A stretch of DNA of 64,000 nucleotides from Aliiroseovarius sediminilitoris (lineage in GTDB: Bacteria; Pseudomonadota; Alphaproteobacteria; Rhodobacterales; Rhodobacteraceae): positions 1,426,001-1,490,000 of the forward strand of contig NZ_FOJB01000001.1 in NCBI RefSeq assembly GCF_900109955.1, read 5' to 3'. Every line of letters starts with the position of its first letter. Positions within the stretch are counted from its first letter, which is position 1. Positions 28,156 to 36,801 of the stretch are shown here, in pieces. The notes under the pieces are model-generated. The model was given only the letters and a program-made list of their open reading frames with translations, did not search any database and was not told where the DNA came from. Made by a program: the position numbers and the translations under genes.

Positions 28156-29442
28156 CTAATTTACAAGGCGCAACTGTTGCCGAGGTGCCGCTGTCCCCCG
28201 TTCAAGAGCCTGATAGGGGTCATCGGCGGCCAGCATCATATCGACCACCTGTCGCAAAAGCTGCCGTCGCCCTCGCGCGGCGTAAAAGCCGCCTGTGACC
28301 TGGCTAGTTTCCAGCAGATAGTGGCGATAGTCGCGATAGGCGCGGCTGTCCGGGCGGGTCGGTCGGGTGAAGAAATCCTCGACCAATTGGGCCGAGGTAA
28401 ACTCTGGTTTGTCAAATACTGCCGTGCCGAACACTTTCAGCGGCAGGCCGCGCCACAAGACTTGCTGCGCGGCGGTTGAGTTCACCGTCACCGCCGAGCG
28501 CGCGTGGTCAAGCAGCTTGGCCAGCTTGCCACCGCGAACGTAGTGCACCCGGTCAGCCACGCCATACATTTCTGCCAATCGGCGGATTTCGCGGCGTTGT
28601 GGCACCCGTCCATCTTCCAGCGGATGGGCTTTGAAGACAAGATGGTGATGACCCGCCGCACCGGTGGCAAATCCCTTGACGACGACTTCAAGAAACTCGG
28701 TCATCGTGTTGAAAGGACTGTGGTTTTGAAAGCTCGAATCATGCTCGAGCTGAAGCAGAGCCAGATGGTAGGGAAAGCCGCCATACTTGATCCGCAAGGT
28801 GGCCGCGATGCGGTCGGCGGCAAGGAACGGCATCAGCAGCAGCCGCTTCAGATACAGGTTCAACTCGTGCCCGACGCCAAGCGCCCGGTGGGGGCGGAAG
28901 TGTCGGTATTGGCGGTTCGCAAACATCACGAACCAATGATACAGCGCGCCGTAGAAGACATGGTGGCGCATGTCGCCCCAATGGGCCGGCGCTTCGGGGA
29001 TATCAAGCTCGGTATTGGCCAGCGTGTCGCGCATTTGTTCCACGCTTGTCTGCATCAGCCGCGAATTGCCGTTCGAGCCGTCACGCTCATACGTCACCCA
29101 ATAGGGGCGCAGGTATCCTTCCTCGAACACATGAACACGCAGCCCGCGCGCCCTGGCGATCTTGACCGCTTGAGCGTGAATCGGGCGGGTGTCGCCGTAA
29201 AGCACGATATCGGTGATGGCGTGGTCGCTCAGCAGACCGTCGAACCGATCCGGCCAGTTTTCCTGCGGATCGGTGAAGGGAACAAAGCTCGCGCGGTCAC
29301 GCCAAAAGACTTGATCCCCCATGTTGAACCCCACGCGCCAGACCTTGGCACCCGCCGCCCGCAGCATCCGCCCCAATTGCCAGAAGAACGGGCCGTGTGG
29401 GCCTTGCAGGAACAGGAAGTGTCGTTCATGGCCGGTGTTCAT
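28156..29442 (-). CDS. kpsS: Capsular polysaccharide biosynthesis beta-Kdo transferase KpsS
   Basis: KpsS adds the first Kdo to lyso-phosphatidylglycerol in group 2-type capsule synthesis. The 428 residues begin MNTGHERHFLFLQGPHGPFFWQLG and show the family segments VLYGDTRPIHAQAVKIARARGL, VFEEGYLRPYWVTYE and VFKAHPLEDGR, then VNSTAAQQVLWRGLPLKV. It is cytoplasmic or peripheral to the inner membrane. It is first in the minus-strand capsule set, 93 bases ahead of the OPX lipoprotein gene. Confidence 0.92.
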   Translation of the reverse strand: MNTGHERHFLFLQGPHGPFFWQLGRMLRAAGAKVWRVGFNMGDQVFWRDRASFVPFTDPQENWPDRFDGLLSDHAITDIVLYGDTRPIHAQAVKIARARGLRVHVFEEGYLRPYWVTYERDGSNGNSRLMQTSVEQMRDTLANTELDIPEAPAHWGDMRHHVFYGALYHWFVMFANRQYRHFRPHRALGVGHELNLYLKRLLLMPFLAADRIAATLRIKYGGFPYHLALLQLEHDSSFQNHSPFNTMTEFLEVVVKGFATGAAGHHHLVFKAHPLEDGRVPQRREIRRLAEMYGVADRVHYVRGGKLAKLLDHARSAVTVNSTAAQQVLWRGLPLKVFGTAVFDKPEFTSAQLVEDFFTRPTRPDSRAYRDYRHYLLETSQVTGGFYAARGRRQLLRQVVDMMLAADDPYQALERGTAAPRQQLRLVN

Positions 29443-29678
29443 CGTCTGCCTGTCTTTCCCTTGCGGTCATCGCGTTGGAGCTGTGTTCCAAACCCAACCC
29501 TTTCTGCCCCGATCCGTTCAGTATGGAAAGGGGAACCTTTCCGGCCTGTTAACCGCGGCATCGGGCGAAAATATGGCCGAGCAGTGGGGCACCGGACTGA
29601 CACTCGACCTGTGGCATCTTGGCAAGTCCTCCGAGGCGCGCTAGGGCTGAGGCACCACATGACCGGAAGGGAGAGATC

Positions 29679-30266
29679 ATGTTCACCGGGATCATCACCG
29701 ATATCGGCCGCATTGAAGCGCTGGAACACGCGGGCGATATGCGTGCCAGGATCAAGACCGGCTATGACACCAGCAGCATCGACATCGGTGCGTCGATTGC
29801 GTCGGACGGTGTCTGCCTGACAGTCGTGACGCTGGGGGATGACTGGTATAACGTTGATATCTCGGCAGAAACAATGTCGAAAACCAATCTTGGCGCGTGG
29901 ATTATCGGCCACGAGGTGAACCTTGAGCGTGCGTTGAAGGTCGGCGACGAGCTGGGCGGGCATATCGTGTCGGGTCACGTTGATGGCGTGGCCGAGATCA
30001 TCGCGATGACGGATGAGGGCGACAGCACCCGCGTGCAGTTTCGCGTCCCGTCCGATCTGGCGCGGTTCATTGCTCCCAAAGGCTCGGTTGCGCTGAACGG
30101 CACATCGCTGACGGTAAACGAGGTGGACGGCGATGTATTTGGCGTGAACCTGATTTCGCACACCAAGGATGTGACGAATTGGGGGCAGGCCAACGTCGGT
30201 GATCGGGTCAATTTGGAAATCGACACCCTGGCGCGCTATGTCGCGCGACTGGCGGAATACGGGTGA
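29679..30266 (+). CDS. ribE: Riboflavin synthase, alpha subunit
   Basis: Riboflavin synthase dismutates two 6,7-dimethyl-8-ribityllumazine to riboflavin. The 195 residues comprise two similar lumazine-binding halves. The first begins MFTGIITDIG with GVCLTVV; the second has VSGHVDGVAEI and GTSLTVNEV. The start ATG at 29679 follows GGGAGAG; the upstream in-frame extension to 29619 is not supported. It is separated from ribD by the capsule genes. An MBL hydrolase gene follows on the same strand. Confidence 0.95.
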   Translation: MFTGIITDIGRIEALEHAGDMRARIKTGYDTSSIDIGASIASDGVCLTVVTLGDDWYNVDISAETMSKTNLGAWIIGHEVNLERALKVGDELGGHIVSGHVDGVAEIIAMTDEGDSTRVQFRVPSDLARFIAPKGSVALNGTSLTVNEVDGDVFGVNLISHTKDVTNWGQANVGDRVNLEIDTLARYVARLAEYG

Positions 30267-30354
30267 TTGCCGCGCGCGGATGTCGTGTTGTCTTTGACAT
30301 ATTCGGAAGCGGGCATATGATCGGCTGAACGCCTGACCCAAGACGGAGCCGTCC

Positions 30355-31320
30355 ATGACCCTGATCCGCCCGACCCGCCGTGACCTTCTGCGCCTGGCCG
30401 CCGTTGCCCCCGCCTTCGCCATGCCCACCACCGCGCGCGCCATGCTGGGCGCGCCGAGTGCGGGCAACCCGGCGCATTTCAGCTTCACGTTGGGCGATGC
30501 GCGATTGACCGTGGTATCCGACGGCTATTTCTCGTTGCCCGGCAGCGGGCTTGCGATCAACGCGCCCGAGGATGAAAAGATTGCGTTTCTAAAAGATCAC
30601 TATCTTGATCCCGAGCGTGGTTATTCCCACACCAACCACCTTTATGTCGAAATAGGCGAGGCGCGGGTGCTGGTCGATGTCGGCTCTGGCACCCGTTGGT
30701 TCGACACGACCGGACGGTTGATGGGCAACTTGGACGCTGCCGGGATCGACCCGATGGGAATCACCCATGTGGTGATCACGCATGCGCACCCTGACCATAT
30801 CTGGGGCATTCGCGACGACTTCGACGAACCAATTATCCCCGACGCGGAATACATCATGGGCGAGGCCGAGCGCGCCTATTGGCTGCAAGACGGTCTGGTC
30901 GATCAGGTCAGCGCCGAGCGCCAGCAATTCGTGGTGGGAGCCGTCAACTCGATCAACGCGGAAGGTGTGGAATGGACGCTGGCAGGCGACGGGACCGAGG
31001 TCGTGCCGGGCGTGCGACTGCTCGACAGCCCCGGCCACACGCCGGGCCATCTGTCGGTCATGATCGACAGTGGCGGACAACAACTGATCGCCACCGGCGA
31101 CGCGCTGACCAACGCCTATACCAATTTCGCCCATCCCGACTGGTATAACGAGACGGATGACGACGGCGATATGACGGTGACGAGCCGCCGCAGGATCCTC
31201 GATATGGCGGCGTCTGACCGGATTGCTGTGCTGGGCTATCACTTCCCATTCCCCGGCGTGGGCCATGTGCGCCGCGTGGGCGAGGCGTTCCAGTTCGTCC
31301 CGGCACTTTGGCAGTTCTGA
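30355..31320 (+). CDS. Exported metallo-beta-lactamase-fold hydrolase (Tat signal)
   Basis: The 321 residues open with a twin-arginine signal (TRRDLLRLAAVAPAFAMPTTARA, so export folded). The metal-binding motif HAHPDH (THAHPDHIWG) follows, then DSPGHTPGHLSV and GDALTN. It ends with a late His in GYHFPFPGVGHVRR. This is a binuclear-metal hydrolase of unknown substrate, periplasmic if the Tat signal works. It sits inside the riboflavin gene run between ribE and the NYN gene, with no evident metabolic link. Confidence 0.88.
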   Translation: MTLIRPTRRDLLRLAAVAPAFAMPTTARAMLGAPSAGNPAHFSFTLGDARLTVVSDGYFSLPGSGLAINAPEDEKIAFLKDHYLDPERGYSHTNHLYVEIGEARVLVDVGSGTRWFDTTGRLMGNLDAAGIDPMGITHVVITHAHPDHIWGIRDDFDEPIIPDAEYIMGEAERAYWLQDGLVDQVSAERQQFVVGAVNSINAEGVEWTLAGDGTEVVPGVRLLDSPGHTPGHLSVMIDSGGQQLIATGDALTNAYTNFAHPDWYNETDDDGDMTVTSRRRILDMAASDRIAVLGYHFPFPGVGHVRRVGEAFQFVPALWQF

Positions 31321-31384
31321 CCCTAACGGTTGATCTGTGCGCAGCAATGCTTAGCTTTTTCGGTAACGCTCGAAAGGATTGCTG

Positions 31385-32023
31385 ATGTATAATAACGGTT
31401 TAGGGTCGCCAGAGGATGACGCCAGGGTTGCGCTGCTGATCGACGGAGAAAATATTTCCAGTGCCTTGGCAGGAAAGATCATCATCGAAGCGGGCAAATT
31501 TGGCGAGCTTCTGGTCAAGCGTGTCTATGGCAATGCCGCGCGCATTCGCGGTTGGGACGAAGCACCGGGGATCAAGCTGGTGCATACCGGGCTGGGCAAG
31601 AACGCCGCCGACATCGCGCTGGCGCTGGACGCCGCCGAGTTGAGCTTCGAGGCAAAGGTCCGCACTGTTGTGCTGGTCAGCTCGGATGGCGATTTCTCAC
31701 ACCTTGCGACGTTCCTGCGCGAACGTGGCCATATGGTCGCCGGGATGGGCGAAGCGAAAGCGCCGGTCAATTATCGCAAATCCTGCTCCAGCTGGTTGAC
31801 GTTGGACACAAACCCAAAAGACATGGATCAGAAGATCCTGGCCGAGATGCGAAAGCAGAAAGGCGGGTTGTTGATTGGCCGGGTCAGCCCGACGCTGCGC
31901 GCGGCGCTGGGCGTCACCCTGTCCGATCTGGAAGAAAAGACATGGCGGAAATACTTCGAAAAACGTCCCGGCACGTTCAAGATCACCGGCGAGGCGCAGC
32001 AGACCCGTATTACGGCGCGTTAG
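31385..32023 (+). CDS. NYN-domain protein (LabA/DUF88-type putative ribonuclease)
   Basis: The 212 residues carry an N-terminal PIN-like NYN domain with ALLIDGENIS (first acidic site), AADIALALDAAEL and LVSSDGDFSHLATFLRERG. The C-terminal segment (about 145-212) resembles an OST-HTH/LOTUS-type helical tail. NYN proteins are predicted RNases. I use the ATG at 31385, with AAAGGA upstream. Its position just before ribB is common in Rhodobacteraceae. Confidence 0.85.
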   Translation: MYNNGLGSPEDDARVALLIDGENISSALAGKIIIEAGKFGELLVKRVYGNAARIRGWDEAPGIKLVHTGLGKNAADIALALDAAELSFEAKVRTVVLVSSDGDFSHLATFLRERGHMVAGMGEAKAPVNYRKSCSSWLTLDTNPKDMDQKILAEMRKQKGGLLIGRVSPTLRAALGVTLSDLEEKTWRKYFEKRPGTFKITGEAQQTRITAR

Positions 32024-32103
32024 CACCGTCGTGTGCCGCCTTTTGTCTGGCAAAGGTTGCTGGCCTGCGTTAGTCACAGGCGCGAACCTGAAGGGAACGC
32101 GCC

Positions 32104-33237
32104 ATGTCCGATCGCAGCACATATGAAACGCCCGGCCCGGTCGAGGCCAGCTTGTCCGACGCCATCTCGTCCGCCGAGGAGATCATCGAAGATGCGCGTG
32201 CTGGCCGGATGTATATTCTTGTCGATCACGAAGATCGCGAGAACGAAGGCGATTTCGTCATTCCCGCCGATGCCTGTGACGCCGAGGCGATCAATTTCAT
32301 GGCCACTTACGGGCGTGGGCTGATCTGCCTGCCGATGGAGGCCGCGCGGATCGAGGCGCTGGGCCTGCCAATGATGTCGATGCACAACTCCTCGCGTCAT
32401 GAAACCGCGTTCACCACCTCGATCGAGGCGCGCGAAGGCGTCAGCACAGGCATCTCTGCCGCTGACCGCGCCCTGACCGTGTCGGTTGCCATAGACCCTG
32501 AGAATGGGCCTGCCGAAATCGCGACCCCCGGTCACGTCTTCCCCCTGCGCGCCCGCAATGGTGGCGTGTTGGTGCGGGCGGGCCATACCGAGGCGGCGGT
32601 GGATATCTCGCGCCTTGCCGGGCGCACGCCTGCCGGTGTGATCTGCGAGATCATGAACGAAGACGGCACCATGGCACGGCTGCCGGAACTGGTCGGGATC
32701 GCGCGTAAACACGGGTTGAAGATCGGCACCATTTCGGACCTGATCGCCTATCGCCGCCGTCACGACAATCTGGTGCGCGAAACCTCGCGCGAAGTTGTGA
32801 CCTCGCAATATGGTGGCGAATGGGAGATGCGGATTTTCACCGATCTGACCCATGAAATCGAACATGTGGTGCTGATCAAGGGCGACATCACCACACCTGA
32901 GCCGGTTCTGGTGCGCACCCATGCTCTGCAAGAGGCGCAGGACGTGCTGGGCCTTGGCCCGCGCCCCGCTGATGAGTTGCCCCGCGCCATGCAAATCATT
33001 GCGGACGAGGGCAGGGGCGTGGTCTGCCTGTTCCGCGAACCGCGCAAAACGTTGCATGCCAATGACGATGATGACGGCCCGCGCACGGTGCGCCAGATCG
33101 GTCTTGGCTCGCAAATTCTGTCCGCATTGGGCTTGCATGATATGGTGCTTTTGACTGACAGCCCCGGCACCCGCTATGTGGGTCTGGACGCCTATGGGCT
33201 GACCATCACCGGCACCCGCCCCATTCAGAAGGATTGA
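32104..33237 (+). CDS. ribB: 3,4-dihydroxy-2-butanone-4-phosphate synthase with zinc-less GTP-cyclohydrolase-II-like tail (RibBX type)
   Basis: The 377 residues have two parts. The N-terminal DHBP synthase domain (about 20-215) contains DHEDRENEGDFV, a FMATYGRGLIC segment and RAGHTEAAVD. The C-terminal domain (about 220-370) has the fold and end of GTP cyclohydrolase II (RQIGLGSQIL) but lacks the Cys triad that binds zinc: the expected HSECLTGD/RCDCG region reads THALQEAQDVLGLG. It should make only the four-carbon precursor. Such RibBX hybrids are known in alphaproteobacteria. It is three bases from ribH. Confidence 0.92.
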   Translation: MSDRSTYETPGPVEASLSDAISSAEEIIEDARAGRMYILVDHEDRENEGDFVIPADACDAEAINFMATYGRGLICLPMEAARIEALGLPMMSMHNSSRHETAFTTSIEAREGVSTGISAADRALTVSVAIDPENGPAEIATPGHVFPLRARNGGVLVRAGHTEAAVDISRLAGRTPAGVICEIMNEDGTMARLPELVGIARKHGLKIGTISDLIAYRRRHDNLVRETSREVVTSQYGGEWEMRIFTDLTHEIEHVVLIKGDITTPEPVLVRTHALQEAQDVLGLGPRPADELPRAMQIIADEGRGVVCLFREPRKTLHANDDDDGPRTVRQIGLGSQILSALGLHDMVLLTDSPGTRYVGLDAYGLTITGTRPIQKD

Positions 33238-33240
33238 ACA

Positions 33241-33792
33241 ATGGCCAAAGCCGAACTGCATTATGTGCTCGACCGTCCGAAATTTGACAAACCGGTGAAG
33301 CTGCTGATCGTTGTCGCGCCTTACTACAAGGACATCGCCAATGAACTGGTCGCCGGGGCCAAGGCCGAGATTGAAGCCGCAGGCGGCGCATGGGATCTGG
33401 TTGAAGTGCCCGGCGCACTGGAAGTGCCCACCGCGATTGCCATAGCGGACCGCCTGTCGAATTTCGATGGCTATGTGGCGCTGGGATGCGTGATCCGGGG
33501 CGAAACCACTCATTACGAAACTGTCTGCAACGACAGCTCGCGCGCGATCCAGATGATGGGGCTGCAAGGGCTGTGCATCGGCAATGGCATCCTGACCGTT
33601 GAAAACCGCAAGCAGGCCGAAGTGCGTGCCGATACGAAAGATCAAAATAAAGGGGGCGGGGCGGCGGCTGCGGCCTTGCATCTGGTCGCACTTTCGCGCA
33701 AATGGGCCGGCGCAAGCAAAGGTGTCGGGTTCAAGTCGATCTCGGACTCGATCAAACTTGCAGGTGAGACGAAGGATACCCCAACCGCATGA
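33241..33792 (+). CDS. ribH: 6,7-dimethyl-8-ribityllumazine synthase
   Basis: RibH condenses the ribityl pyrimidine with DHBP to form lumazine, the substrate of riboflavin synthase. The 183 residues show EVPGALEVPTAI, the catalytic-loop RGETTHYETVCND with the conserved His, and LTVENRKQA. The C-terminal tail (GGAAAAALHLVALSRKW and beyond) is longer than the minimal family length. It starts three bases after ribB and overlaps nusB by four (ATGA). Confidence 0.95.
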   Translation: MAKAELHYVLDRPKFDKPVKLLIVVAPYYKDIANELVAGAKAEIEAAGGAWDLVEVPGALEVPTAIAIADRLSNFDGYVALGCVIRGETTHYETVCNDSSRAIQMMGLQGLCIGNGILTVENRKQAEVRADTKDQNKGGGAAAAALHLVALSRKWAGASKGVGFKSISDSIKLAGETKDTPTA

Positions 33793-34256
33793 CGCTTTCC
33801 GGCAACCAGAAACGCCAGATGAAATCCGCCGCCCGGCTTTACGCCGTGCAGGCGCTGTTTCAGATGGAAGCCGCGGGCCAGACCGCCGACCGCGTGATGG
33901 TCGAATTCGAAAACCATCGCTTCGGGGAAGAATTCGACGACTACGCGATGGCTGAAGGCGACAGCCCTCTGTTTCGCAAGCTGGTCGAGGATGCAGTGAA
34001 TCATCAGGCCAGGATTGACCAGATGACCGACCGCGCGCTGGTCGCCAAATGGCCCATCGGCCGCATTGATCCAACCCTGCGTGCACTGTTTCGCGCCGCA
34101 GGTGCTGAACTGACCCAAGGTGAGGCACCGCCCAAGGTGGTAATCACCGAGTTCGTGGACATCGCCAAGGCGTTTTTCCCGCAAAGCGATGAAGGCAAAT
34201 TCGCCAACGCCGTGCTGGATCACATGGCCCGCGAGGTGAATCCCGAGGCGTTTTGA
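33789..34256 (+). CDS. nusB: Transcription antitermination factor NusB
   Basis: NusB binds boxA RNA with S10 (NusE) for rRNA antitermination. The 155 residues are helical, with the typical ARLYAVQALFQMEA opening and a KVVITEFVDIAKAFFPQSDEGKFANAVLDH region. It overlaps ribH by ATGA, the conserved ribH-nusB arrangement. Confidence 0.95.
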   Translation: MTLSGNQKRQMKSAARLYAVQALFQMEAAGQTADRVMVEFENHRFGEEFDDYAMAEGDSPLFRKLVEDAVNHQARIDQMTDRALVAKWPIGRIDPTLRALFRAAGAELTQGEAPPKVVITEFVDIAKAFFPQSDEGKFANAVLDHMAREVNPEAF

Positions 34257-34372
34257 CGCCAAAGGCGACGCGTTCTGAGCACCCTCCCGCCGAGCAATTC
34301 CCTGCGACGGCTTGCCCCTTTAATTTCCGTGCATTTGCGCTAGATTGAAAGGGAAGCAGGAAAGGGATCACC

Positions 34373-34672
34373 ATGCCAAAACTCGTTCGCCTATATATCA
34401 GTCAAGTGTTGATTGGGTTTGGCCTGTCCGCAACCTTCGTGGCCCTGTTGCTTTACACAAATGTCGGCAATCTGTGGCACCTCGTGTCCACGTCGGACAT
34501 TGGGTGGATCGCCGTCCTGATGCTGTTCATGTTCAACGGCATCGTCTTCGCAGGGGTCCAGTTCGCCATCGTGATCATGCGGATGGAGCGTGATGAAACG
34601 CCGAAAGGCGGAAAGCGCCAACCGGTCGCCACGAACATACCGGTGCGGGTGGAAGCCACGTCGCGGAAATAG
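34373..34672 (+). CDS. Small two-helix membrane protein of unknown function
   Basis: The 99 residues contain two hydrophobic segments (about 9-28, VLIGFGLSATFVALLLY; and 42-66, IGWIAVLMLFMFNGIVFAGVQFAIVI), so this is a hairpin inner-membrane protein. The cytoplasmic C-terminus is basic. A good ribosome site (GAAAGGGA) lies upstream. It is probably a monocistron after nusB. I recognise similar roseobacter hypothetical proteins but no function. Confidence 0.72.
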   Translation: MPKLVRLYISQVLIGFGLSATFVALLLYTNVGNLWHLVSTSDIGWIAVLMLFMFNGIVFAGVQFAIVIMRMERDETPKGGKRQPVATNIPVRVEATSRK

Positions 34673-34792
34673 GCTTTCAACGCACTCGACCCCGATACTG
34701 ATTTTGTCGAACCCTGATCTTGCTCATGGCGGGGTGTCGAGTATTGCCTTAGTCTTCCGCGTGGTGCGAATGTCCATGCAGAAGGAAAGCCA

Positions 34793-35266
34793 ATGAAACA
34801 GATGATACTGTGCGCCTTGATTGCCAGCTTGCCGATCACGGCGGCGGCAGCAGACGTTGAGGGGCTTGAAGAAGCGATCCTGTGCCAAGGCGATGATGAC
34901 ATCATCACAATCACACTTTGGACTCCATCGCAATTTGATGAACCTTTGCACTGTATCACGTCCGAACGCCTGTCAGGCGACGCAAATTGCGCCCCGAATG
35001 GCGGGTGGGGCCTGTTGAGTGCCGCCGAGGTGCCGGATCTGACGTCGGTCACGATGGATTGGAAAACCGCCCACGAGCATCAATGGGGGAAGCTGACCGC
35101 AATTGCCGGACCCAAGGCGGTGCGGTTCAATGCGCAGTACGGCGAAGGCACCGGCAGCAATCTGAGCTATGAATGGAAATTAACGCTCGACCGTCGCACC
35201 GGCAGCGCCACATGGTTTACCAAAGATGGCGACAGGGTGCCCTATAGATGCGAGATGCAGCCCTGA
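34793..35266 (+). CDS. Secreted protein of unknown function with four cysteines
   Basis: The 157 residues have a signal peptide (about 1-19, ALIASLPITAAAA-DV). The mature domain is about 138 residues with Cys at roughly 31, 54, 66 and 153, which could form two disulfides in the periplasm. The beta-rich pattern (YEWKLTLDRRTGSATWF) suggests a small beta sandwich. AGGAAAGCC precedes the ATG. I do not recognise the family. Confidence 0.7.
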   Translation: MKQMILCALIASLPITAAAADVEGLEEAILCQGDDDIITITLWTPSQFDEPLHCITSERLSGDANCAPNGGWGLLSAAEVPDLTSVTMDWKTAHEHQWGKLTAIAGPKAVRFNAQYGEGTGSNLSYEWKLTLDRRTGSATWFTKDGDRVPYRCEMQP

Positions 35267-35289
35267 CCGAGTGGGGTGGCGGGATCAGT

Positions 35290-36429
35290 CTATGGGGCTG
35301 TCAGCCGGAGCAACCGTCCACCAGCCTCGTCTTCCAACACCCAAAGTGCGCCTTGTGGCCCTTGTTCGACCTCGCGCAGACGACGGTCCCAGCCGAACCG
35401 TTCCGCTTCGCGTGCGGTTTCGCCTTCCAGCGTGACGCGGATCAGGGCACGGCTGACAAGCCCGCCAATAAACGCGTTGCCCTGCCAGTCAGGAAACATT
35501 TCGCCGGAATAGATCACCAGTCCCGAAGGCGCGATGCTGGGCACCCAATAGGCTGAAGGGGCGGCGAATTCGGGGCGGGTGTCGTGATCGGGGATGGCTT
35601 TGCCGCTGTAATTATCGCCCATCGACACGACGGGCCAGCCATAGTTCTGACCCGGCTTGATCAGGTTCAATTCATCCCCGTGACGCGGCCCCATTTCGTG
35701 GGCCCAAAGCCGGTTATCTGCGTCAAATGCGATACCCAGAAGGTTGCGGTGGCCAAGGGTCCAGAAACTTCTGGCAAGCTCTCCCTGGTCCTGAAAGGGG
35801 TTGTCGTCGGGCACGGTACCGTCATCGTTCAGGCGAATGATCTTGCCAAGCGCCATGTCCCAGCGCTGTGCCGGGGTCTGTTCTTGCCGGTCGCCCGAGG
35901 TGATGAACAGCTTGCCCTCGTGAGCGGACCCCTTCGGACCAAAGGCGATCTTGTGCGAGAAATGGCCAGATCCAGGCCGGTGGGGATATTGGCTCCAGAC
36001 CCTTTGGATGTTACTCAGCGCGGGTTGATCGCCCAGCGAAAGCGTGCCGCGCACCACCACGGCACCGCGCGTCGCACCGCCATCTTGGCTTTCGACATAC
36101 GACAGATAAATCAGACCGTTGGTGGCGAAATCGGGGTGGGGCACCACGTCGCCCAATCCGCCCTGACCCCCGACGACAGGGGTTGGCACACCGGTGACAG
36201 CGCGTTTCGTGCCGTCGGTTGATACCAGCCACAACCTGCCCGGCTTGGTTGTGACCAGAAGCTGGGTGTCGCTGATGAAGCTCATCGCCCAAGGGCTGTC
36301 AAAGCTGTCGATTTCGGTCGCGGTCAGGGTGCTGCCGGCAGATCCGTTGGCAGTGAAGGCATCGGCAATCCGCACCTGTCCGAACAGGGCGGACAGGCTG
36401 AAGATCGCGGCCAGGGTCAGGTTTTTCAT
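35290..36429 (-). CDS. PQQ-dependent sugar dehydrogenase (soluble glucose/sorbosone dehydrogenase family)
   Basis: The 379 residues have a signal peptide (about 1-24, ending IADA-FT) and a six-bladed beta-propeller. Family motifs include [29 protein letters not shown] with [33 protein letters not shown] and [14 protein letters not shown]. Soluble aldose dehydrogenases of this type oxidise sugars in the periplasm using PQQ and calcium. The start at 36429 has GGAGA upstream; the frame extension to 36675 is rejected. It is convergent with the secreted protein gene. Confidence 0.93.
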   Translation of the reverse strand: MKNLTLAAIFSLSALFGQVRIADAFTANGSAGSTLTATEIDSFDSPWAMSFISDTQLLVTTKPGRLWLVSTDGTKRAVTGVPTPVVGGQGGLGDVVPHPDFATNGLIYLSYVESQDGGATRGAVVVRGTLSLGDQPALSNIQRVWSQYPHRPGSGHFSHKIAFGPKGSAHEGKLFITSGDRQEQTPAQRWDMALGKIIRLNDDGTVPDDNPFQDQGELARSFWTLGHRNLLGIAFDADNRLWAHEMGPRHGDELNLIKPGQNYGWPVVSMGDNYSGKAIPDHDTRPEFAAPSAYWVPSIAPSGLVIYSGEMFPDWQGNAFIGGLVSRALIRVTLEGETAREAERFGWDRRLREVEQGPQGALWVLEDEAGGRLLRLTAP

Positions 36430-36775
36430 GGAAATCTCCGGCAGGGCTAGGTGTGACGCTACGGGCAGTTTACGGCAAACGTCCCTGCCGCCGCGAACAA
36501 AACCACGTGAGCCTTTGGTGGTGGGGCAAGGGAAGAGGTGGCGGAACCGCACGCATCCGTCGGGGTCTGAATTCCCGAGGACCTGTATATACAGGTGGGC
36601 GCCGGGTAACCGAACCAGGGTCCGGACAGAGCCAGCTCCCTCGGAATTGCTTAAGGCCACTGGAATTGTACCCACGTGGGACGAGAAGGGCAGAAGCCGC
36701 CTTGTCCTAGATAGGCGGCAGATCAGGGCGTTACAAGGGGAGAGATAGGTCTGATTTGCGGCCCATTGACAAAAT
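36430..36775. other. Non-coding or decayed stretch with a perfect palindrome
   Basis: This gap lies before mmcB. It contains the palindrome at 36581-36596. It also contains an open plus-strand segment ending at 36748 (reading ...[27 protein letters not shown]...) that has no start or ribosome site and uses rare codons (CTA, TTA, AGG, ATA-like). That segment may be the tail of a lost gene, and I cannot name it. I tried to fold a tRNA here and failed. Confidence 0.4.
36581..36596. promoter_or_regulatory. Perfect 16-bp palindrome ACCTGTATATACAGGT
   Basis: The sequence is its own reverse complement over 16 bases, with a TATATA core, in otherwise GC-rich DNA. It lies 152 bases upstream of the sugar dehydrogenase start and 206 before mmcB. 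It could be a dimeric-regulator site; the regulator is unknown. Confidence 0.5.
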
Positions 36776-36790
36776 GTTCATGAATTGTTC
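36776..36790. promoter_or_regulatory. SOS (LexA) box GTTC-N7-GTTC upstream of mmcB
   Basis: GTTCATGAATTGTTC matches the alphaproteobacterial LexA direct repeat GTTC-N7-GTTC exactly. It starts four bases after a TTGACA -35-like hexamer (36766-36771) and ends 11 bases before the mmcB ATG, so LexA would cover the promoter. Confidence 0.85.
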
Positions 36791-36801
36791 ATGTTGGGTC
36801 T

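Noticed and set aside
28504-29820. 438-codon plus-strand frame over kpsS and ribE
   Set aside because: Antisense to kpsS and out of frame with riboflavin synthase; no recognisable domain.
32024-32103. FMN riboswitch before ribB
   Set aside because: The 80-base gap is too short and lacks the RFN element's conserved segments.
32074-34128. 684-codon minus-strand frame across ribB-ribH-nusB
   Set aside because: It runs antisense to three well-recognised, tightly spaced genes.
36581-36596. LexA operator
   Set aside because: The inverted-repeat spacing differs from E. coli LexA sites and alphaproteobacterial LexA uses GTTC-N7-GTTC direct repeats, which occur nearby at 36776.
36500-36620. A tRNA-Leu-like gene (GTGGCGGAAC segment)
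   Set aside because: No acceptor stem, T-loop or anticodon arm can be completed around it.
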